Origin: SG8-41 sp963699525
GTDB lineage: Bacteria; Pseudomonadota; Gammaproteobacteria; Burkholderiales; SG8-41
Direction of reading: 5' to 3'
DNA length: 64,000 nt
Assembly (NCBI GenBank): GCA_963699525.1
Contig: CAVOUI010000012.1
Span: forward strand, 1 to 64,000
Each line of letters starts with the position of its first letter. Positions within the stretch are counted from its first letter, which is position 1. The notes below the pieces were generated by a model. That model saw nothing but the letters and a program-made list of their open reading frames with translations. It was not told where the DNA came from and searched no databases. The position numbers were made by a program, and so were the translations under genes. Below, piece by piece: positions 59,243 through 64,000 of this stretch.

Positions 59243-60286
59243 TTAGCCCCGGGTGTCGGCCCAGGGGTGAAGCACGATCTTGTGCGCTTCGACGTTGCGC
59301 GCTTCGAGCAGCTTCAGGGCGTCTTCGGCCCGCTCGAGCGGAAAGCGGTGGCTGATGTAGCGGTCGGGATCCACGCGGCCGCTCGCGATCAGCTCGAGGC
59401 ACGCCGGGAATGCCCGGAAATTGCCGCGCGAGAAGTTGAGGTCGATCTCGCGATCCTTGAGGTACGCGATCGGGATCGTCGCCCGGTTCTCCGGAAACGT
59501 TCCCACCACGGTGATCTGCCCGCCGCGCTTCACGATGGCGGCGGCGTCCGCGACGGTGCGCTCCTGGAATCCTCCGACGCATTCGACCACCTTGTCGAAT
59601 CCGCGCCCGCCGGTTGCGGCGAGCGCGCGGGCGCGCAGGTCGCCGGCGTCCGGATTCATCGTGTGCGGGATGCCGAGGCTGCGCGCCAGCGCCAGGCGGT
59701 AGTCGAGAAGGTCGAGTATCGTGACCTCGGCGCGCAACGACCGCGCGATGAGCGCGGCACCGAGCCCGATCGGCCCGGCCCCGATGACCGCGACCCGCTC
59801 CCCCGGGGCCGGCTTCACCCGGTCGGCGACGGCGTGGTAGCTGATGCCGAGCACCTGCACGGCGGAGGCCTGGTCGTAGCTCACGTTCTCCGGAAGCGGA
59901 TGCAGGTTGAAATCCGGCACCGCCGCGTACTCGGCGTAGGCGCCATCGCGGTCGAAGCCCATCGTCCGCAGCCGCTCGCAGATGTTGCCGCGGCCCTCGC
60001 GGCAGGGCCCGCACTGCCCGCACGGGAAATCGATGTCGCAGCAGACGCGCTGCCCGACGCGGAACCCCTTCACCGCGCCCCCGAGCGCAACGATCTCGCC
60101 GGCGAACTCGTGGCCCAGCACGCGGGGAAAGGTGAGCCGCGGGTGCTTGCCATGGTAGGCATGCAGGTCGGAGCCGCAGATCGAGCACGCGCGGACCTGG
60201 ACCACCGCCTCGTTGGGCGCCGGCGCGGGATCGGGAACGGTCTCGCGGCGCAGGTCTCCGCCGCCGTGCAGCACCATCGCCTTCAT
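59243..60286 (-). CDS. Zinc-binding alcohol dehydrogenase family protein
   Basis: A 347-residue medium-chain dehydrogenase. Catalytic zinc ligands are Cys37 (ACSICGSDLHA), His59 and Glu60 (VLGHEFAGEI); structural zinc cysteines are Cys89, 92, 95 and 103 (FPCGQCGPCREGRGNIC). The NAD(P) site is AVIGAGPIGLGAALIA. It oxidises a secondary alcohol or polyol; the substrate is unknown. It lies 15 bp upstream of a truncated Bug gene on the same strand. Confidence 0.88.
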   Translation of the reverse strand: MKAMVLHGGGDLRRETVPDPAPAPNEAVVQVRACSICGSDLHAYHGKHPRLTFPRVLGHEFAGEIVALGGAVKGFRVGQRVCCDIDFPCGQCGPCREGRGNICERLRTMGFDRDGAYAEYAAVPDFNLHPLPENVSYDQASAVQVLGISYHAVADRVKPAPGERVAVIGAGPIGLGAALIARSLRAEVTILDLLDYRLALARSLGIPHTMNPDAGDLRARALAATGGRGFDKVVECVGGFQERTVADAAAIVKRGGQITVVGTFPENRATIPIAYLKDREIDLNFSRGNFRAFPACLELIASGRVDPDRYISHRFPLERAEDALKLLEARNVEAHKIVLHPWADTRG

Positions 60287-60506
60287 AGGAAAAGTGGGGT
60301 CAGACTCGACTTTCCGGGAATGTATCACGCCAAACATCGGCCAGCGCCACCGGGGACACGCCCCTCGTGGCGGGTGAATGATGAAATGTGCATCTGACGC
60401 AAAATTCCTGCGTCAGGCGACGGCGAGGAAGGACGATCCCGCGACTAAAGTGTGGTCCACATCGGGCAGGCGATTTCCGCAGGCCCGAATACCAGAGGAG
60501 ACCATC

Positions 60507-60749
60507 ATGATCGACCGTAACAAGCATGGCCGTGAGTCGGGAATGTCGTACCCGTGGGCGCTTGCCGTTGCCGGAATCGCGATCTTCGCAGTCGTGGTGA
60601 CCGGGTCGTTCACCATGCGGATGCAGGCCATTGCGGCGCCCAGCGCCTCGACCGAGTCCGCCGCGACTGTGGACAGCCCGACCGTCTATTTCCCGGCGCA
60701 GTACGTCAACCAGGCGACCGAGATCGAGCCGCTGCCGCCGACGTTCTGA
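60507..60749 (+). CDS. Small membrane protein of unknown function
   Basis: An 80-residue protein with one membrane helix (WALAVAGIAIFAVVVTGSFT) and a Thr/Ser/Pro-rich tail (SASTESAATVDSPTVYFPAQ). ATG 60507 has AGAGGAGACC upstream. No family recognised. It stands alone between an alcohol dehydrogenase gene on the other strand and a region of coding debris. Confidence 0.55.
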   Translation: MIDRNKHGRESGMSYPWALAVAGIAIFAVVVTGSFTMRMQAIAAPSASTESAATVDSPTVYFPAQYVNQATEIEPLPPTF

Positions 60750-60921
60750 GCTCTAAGGAACACGCTTTTTTGCGCGCGGAGCCGTCGTCGCGTCCCCCGG
60801 CGCGGCGGCGGCCTCTGCCCGGAAACGCCGGTCTCGCCCAAGACGCTGTCCGCCGAGGCGAAGACGGAGCGCTGGAAGAAGATCTGGTTCTCCGACGTGA
60901 CGCTGCGCGTAGCCTAGGGCG
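60750..60921. other. Gap with a gene-tail remnant
   Basis: One plus-strand frame reads VSPKTLSAEAKTERWKKIWF and DVTLRVA to a stop at about 60917, which looks like the end of a lost gene. No start or upstream portion is present. Confidence 0.3.
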
Positions 60922-61896
60922 TCATTGCTGAAGCCCTGCAGCTTCAGCCACCCGTACCCACTTCGCGATCTCGCCGCGGATGAACGCGCCGAAGTCGGCC
61001 GGGCTCTGCGTCATGGGGCGCGAGCCGTCCGCCGCCATATGGTTCACGACGTCGGGCATTGCGGCGGCCTTGACGAGCTCGCCGTGCAGGCGTTCCACGA
61101 TCGCGGGCGGCGTGCCCGTCCTGACGGATATGCCGTTCCAGATGAGGTGCTCGAAGCCCTTCACGCCGGATTCGGCGATCGTCGGATATTCCGGCAGCAG
61201 CGGCCAGCGCTCGGCGCTGCCCATGCCGAGGTTGCGGATGCGGCCGGCCTTCACGTGCGGCAGCGATGAGATCGGGTTGGTGAACGCGCAGGTGACCTCG
61301 CCGGAGAGGAGGGCGGTCGTGACGAGCGCGCTGCCCTTGTAGGGAACGTGCAGGAGGTCGACGCGGGCCTCGATCCGGAACAGCTCCCCGCCGAAGTGGG
61401 AGCCGCTGCCGATGCCCGCGGAGCCGAAGGTGATTTCTTTCGGCCGGGCCCGCGCCAGGGCGATGAACTCCTTGACGGAGCGCACCGGCAGCGACGCATG
61501 CACGATCAATGCGCCCGGCACCACCGCGAGGCGCGTCACCGGCGCGAAATCATTGACCGGATCGAACGGCAGCTTGCGGACGAGCGCAGGCGCCGACGTG
61601 AAGGACGTGCTGACGAGATACAGCGTGTAGCCGTCCGCCGGCGCCTTGGCGACAGTTTCAGAGGCGATGACGCCGGCCGCTCCCGGACGGTTCTCCACGA
61701 TCACCGGCTGGCCCAGGCTCGCCGTGAGCCGTGTGCCGATCAGGCGCGCGGTCGTGTCGTTGCCGCCACCGGGGGCGAGCGGAACGATGATCCGCAGCGG
61801 CTTGGCGGGGTAGCCCTGCGCGTGCGCTACCCCGAGGCAGAAGGCAGAAGTCAGAAGGCAGAAAGCAACGAAGCGCCTCACGATCTTCTCCTTCAT
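60922..61896 (-). CDS. Bug/TctC-family periplasmic solute-binding protein 8
   Basis: A 324-residue protein with signal peptide (VAFCLLTSAFCLGVAHAQ, itself encoded partly by a GCAGAAG repeat), YPAKPLRIIVPLAPGGGND, VENRPGAAGVIASETVAKAP and HVPYKGSALVTTALLSGEVT. It lies 29 bp downstream of the SDR gene start-to-stop arrangement on the same strand, so the two may be co-transcribed. Confidence 0.86.
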   Translation of the reverse strand: MKEKIVRRFVAFCLLTSAFCLGVAHAQGYPAKPLRIIVPLAPGGGNDTTARLIGTRLTASLGQPVIVENRPGAAGVIASETVAKAPADGYTLYLVSTSFTSAPALVRKLPFDPVNDFAPVTRLAVVPGALIVHASLPVRSVKEFIALARARPKEITFGSAGIGSGSHFGGELFRIEARVDLLHVPYKGSALVTTALLSGEVTCAFTNPISSLPHVKAGRIRNLGMGSAERWPLLPEYPTIAESGVKGFEHLIWNGISVRTGTPPAIVERLHGELVKAAAMPDVVNHMAADGSRPMTQSPADFGAFIRGEIAKWVRVAEAAGLQQ

Positions 61897-61925
61897 CCCT
61901 CATCCTCGCCCTCATCCCTGTCTTG
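61838..61925. repeat. Degenerate heptamer repeats at the start of a Bug gene
   Basis: GGCAGAAGGCAGAAGTCAGA lies inside the signal peptide codons and, on the reverse strand, GGGATGAGGGCGAGGATGAG lies in the spacer before it. Both belong to the same short-period repeat family as 44390-44462. Confidence 0.5.
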
Positions 61926-62717
61926 TCAGATGCCTCGCGTCCTGCCGCCGTCCACGTTGATCGCGGTGCCGCTGATCAGCGACGCGCGCGCGGAGGCGAG
62001 AAACACGGCGAGGTCGGCGATCGCCTCGGGGGTGATCACCTTGCCGAGCGGCACCTCGCGCAGGAGGTATTTCTCGGCGTCCGCGGCCGAGGTGCCGCGC
62101 TCGCGCGCGGTGATCCCGACGAGCTCGGTCCAGCGCCGCGTGGCGGTCGAGCCGGGGGCGATGGCGTTGACGGTGATGCCGAAGGGGCCGAACTCGTTCG
62201 CCATGGCCTTGGTGAGGCTCAGCGTCCCGAGATTGATCGGGCCGGACATCATCGAGTGCGCCTCGGGCTCGCGCCCGCGCGTGCCGGAGAGATTGATGAT
62301 GCGGCCCTGGTCCGATTGCTTGAGATAGGGCAGCGTCTCGCGCGTCATCCGGATCAATCCCAGCGGCTTGACCCGGAAGTAGCGCTCCCATTCGTCGTCG
62401 GGGATCTCGTTGAGCCGCCCGCGGTAGGCGCCGCCGGCACAGTTGACCAGGATATCCACTCCGCCGAGCTCGGCCGCCGCCTTCTCCACCGCGGGCTTGA
62501 GCGACTCGGGCTTATGGAAGTCGTGCCAGACGGCGAACGCCTTCTGGCCGGGGTGCTTCGCGCGCAGCTCTGATGCGAGCGCCTCGCAGCGCTCCCGGTC
62601 GCGCCCGAACAGCGCGAGGTGCACGCCCTCGGCCGCGAAGGCCTTCGCGATGACGAGCCCGATGCCGCGGCTCGTGCCGGTGATGAAGGCCTTGCGGTTT
62701 TTCAGCCCGAGGTCCAT
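61926..62717 (-). CDS. SDR-family oxidoreductase lacking the YxxxK motif
   Basis: A 263-residue short-chain dehydrogenase-like protein. The cofactor site TGTSRGIGLVIAKAFAAEG and NCAG (DILVNCAGGAYRG) are normal and the end SLISGTAINVDGG is typical. Where the catalytic Tyr and Lys should lie, the chain reads EAHSMMSGPINLGTLSLTKA, so Tyr appears as Met and Lys as Ile or Asn. It may be a non-catalytic or atypical SDR. ATG 62717 begins DLGLKNRKAFITG. Confidence 0.8.
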   Translation of the reverse strand: MDLGLKNRKAFITGTSRGIGLVIAKAFAAEGVHLALFGRDRERCEALASELRAKHPGQKAFAVWHDFHKPESLKPAVEKAAAELGGVDILVNCAGGAYRGRLNEIPDDEWERYFRVKPLGLIRMTRETLPYLKQSDQGRIINLSGTRGREPEAHSMMSGPINLGTLSLTKAMANEFGPFGITVNAIAPGSTATRRWTELVGITARERGTSAADAEKYLLREVPLGKVITPEAIADLAVFLASARASLISGTAINVDGGRTRGI

Positions 62718-62870
62718 ATCATGGCACCTGCTCTCGACAAAGTGAGGAGTGGTGAGGGACGGGTAATGGTAACCCGAGGCATGGGAGAGGAGGACCCAAA
62801 CCGTCACTCGTCGCGCGGTCGCTGTGCTAACCTCAGCCGGTTTCGTCCATCGGCGCGGAGAAGAAAATTC

Positions 62871-63869
62871 ATGAAAACGATAGATATCCACGCTCACATC
62901 GTCCCGGGGTCACTGTGGAACGCGATCGAGGCGAAGAAGGAATGGCACACCTTCCGCTACGAGCCGGGCGAGGGCATGGGCTCGATGCTGGGCGGCGGCA
63001 TGCGCACGGCCTTCACCTCCCCCAAGCTGCGCTACACCGTGGAGGAGCGCTTGAAGGACATGGACGCGCAGAAGGTGGACGTGCAGGTGCTCTCGATCCA
63101 CACGCCGTTCGTGGGCTATCACCTTCAAGCGGGGGAGGGGCTCGCGCTCGCGCGCGAATTCAACGACGAGCTGGGGACGATGGTGCGCCAGAATTCCGGG
63201 CGCCTCGCCGGGCTCGCGACGCTGCCGGTGCAGGACGTCAAGTCCGCGATCGGCGAGCTCGAGCGCGCGGTGACGAAGCTGGGGCTGAAGGGCGCGTCGC
63301 TCGACACGCAGGTGAACGGCAAGCAGTGGGACGAGCCCGAGTTCCTCCCGTTCTTCAAGGCCGCCGAGCAGATGGGGGCGGTCCTCTTCTACCATCCGCA
63401 GCCGCAGAACAACTTCCTCATGCAGCGGATCAAGCGCTACGGGCTTTCCAACAGCCTGGGCGTGATCCTCGACGACGCGATCGTGGTGGGCGTGCTGATC
63501 TGCGGCGGCGTGCTGGAGAAATGCCCGGATCTCAAGGTCTGCATCGCTCACGGCGGCGGGCCCGCGTGCTACGCGATGGGGCGGATCGACCGCAACTGGC
63601 ACGACCGGCCGGCGACGCGCAACACGCCGCAGCCGCCGGGCGCGTACCAGAAGAAGCTCTACTACGATACCGTCGTCGCCGGCGAGGAAGCGCTGCGCTT
63701 CCTGATCGACCGGGTGGGCGCCGACCGGGTGGTGCTCGGCAGCGACTGGCCGTTCGTGCTGTGGCACCCGTCGCCGGTCGCGTGGGTGCAGGGCCTGAAG
63801 TCGCTCACGGCGGAGGAGAAGGAGAAGATCCTTTGGAAAAATCTGTCGACGCTGCTCGGCATTCGATAA
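62871..63869 (+). CDS. ACMSD-type amidohydrolase family protein
   Basis: A 332-residue TIM-barrel amidohydrolase of the amidohydrolase_2/ACMSD group: DIHAHIVP supplies His7 and His9, FYHPQPQN and IAHGGGPACYAMGRID later ligands, and VLGSDWPFVLWHP the final Asp. These enzymes decarboxylate or hydrate aromatic-pathway intermediates such as aminocarboxymuconate semialdehyde. ATG 62871 starts the first barrel strand. The next gene, 29 bp on, is a Bug protein, consistent with uptake and breakdown of one compound. Confidence 0.85.
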   Translation: MKTIDIHAHIVPGSLWNAIEAKKEWHTFRYEPGEGMGSMLGGGMRTAFTSPKLRYTVEERLKDMDAQKVDVQVLSIHTPFVGYHLQAGEGLALAREFNDELGTMVRQNSGRLAGLATLPVQDVKSAIGELERAVTKLGLKGASLDTQVNGKQWDEPEFLPFFKAAEQMGAVLFYHPQPQNNFLMQRIKRYGLSNSLGVILDDAIVVGVLICGGVLEKCPDLKVCIAHGGGPACYAMGRIDRNWHDRPATRNTPQPPGAYQKKLYYDTVVAGEEALRFLIDRVGADRVVLGSDWPFVLWHPSPVAWVQGLKSLTAEEKEKILWKNLSTLLGIR

Positions 63870-63898
63870 CGGCGGCACTTATTGAAAAGGGGATCAAG

Positions 63899-64000
63899 AT
63901 GAAGTTTGCATTGCGCATGGCGGCATCCATCCTGGCGCTTGGCGTCGCACCCGCGGCGTTGGGGCAGAGCTTTCCCAGCAAGCCGATACGGATGATCATG
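63899..64000 (+). CDS. Bug/TctC-family solute-binding protein 9, partial at window end
   Basis: The first 34 codons: signal peptide KFALRMAASILALGVAPAAL, then the Bug start FPSKPIRMIM. It runs off the right edge. It is preceded by AAAAGGGGATCAAG and follows the amidohydrolase gene on the same strand, so the two are probably one operon. Confidence 0.8.
   Translation, partial: MKFALRMAASILALGVAPAALGQSFPSKPIRMIM

Noticed and set aside
1..64000. CRISPR arrays, riboswitches, rRNA genes, transposases, prophage genes
   Set aside because: I saw no regularly spaced repeats of the right size, no recognisable aptamers, no rRNA sequence and no mobile-element protein motifs.

Overview
The window is GC-rich bacterial DNA and most likely comes from an environmental betaproteobacterium of Burkholderiales type. 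The main evidence is nine genes or gene parts for Bug/TctC-type periplasmic solute-binding proteins in the right half, a family strongly expanded in that order. An MXKDX-repeat protein, Crp/Fnr regulators, perfect Anr/FNR boxes and a tRNA-Gln with encoded CCA are compatible with this. The assignment rests on gene content only.

Left part (1-11.3 kb): the end of a PPOX-type flavoprotein gene, an MFS transporter, a cytochrome b plus molybdopterin oxidoreductase pair, an MXKDX-repeat protein, a Tat-exported metallo-beta-lactamase-fold protein and a SCO copper chaperone. These are followed by a chimeric scar made of a hemerythrin gene end joined to an MFS gene end. Next come a membrane-anchored TPR/ankyrin protein, a divergent membrane-bound C13 (caspase-fold) peptidase with two lipoproteins behind it, and a hemerythrin-like gene with a perfect FNR box upstream.

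11.3-25.3 kb: a very large cyclic beta-1,2-glucan synthase gene of NdvB type, broken by three frameshifts, then two Crp/Fnr-family regulators. The two regulators share a GTACG-N4-CGyAC palindrome upstream. Beside them is a run of very small, mostly membrane proteins (lmo0937-like, DUF3185-like, YeaQ-like), a GIY-YIG-like protein and several unknowns, which looks like a stress-response island.

25.3-48.5 kb: an amidase, a DUF2157/DUF4824 pair, a sterol-desaturase family protein, and a catabolic mosaic of Bug proteins with a CaiB/Frc-type CoA-transferase, an oxalyl-CoA decarboxylase/2-hydroxyacyl-CoA lyase-like ThDP enzyme and a glutathione S-transferase. Then follow a two-domain nitroreductase, a beta-propeller lactonase, DNA polymerase IV, a methyltransferase, a VKOR-family protein behind a second perfect FNR box, a rhomboid protease, an HD hydrolase and a glycosyltransferase.

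48.5-58.6 kb: a 10 kb block bounded by two direct copies of tRNA-Gln(CTG) with flanks. It holds a flavin disulfide reductase, a Rid-Bug-Rid operon, a poly-Gly beta-propeller lipoprotein and a saccharopine dehydrogenase-like/DUF2269/SRPBCC cluster. Right of the second tRNA copy a Bug gene is truncated beside an AT-rich patch.

58.6-64 kb: zinc alcohol dehydrogenase, Bug, an SDR lacking the YxxxK motif, an ACMSD-like amidohydrolase and the start of another Bug gene. At least twenty single-base frameshifts sit in conserved genes throughout. They more likely reflect consensus errors in the assembly than true gene decay, and each such gene is annotated here across its frames.
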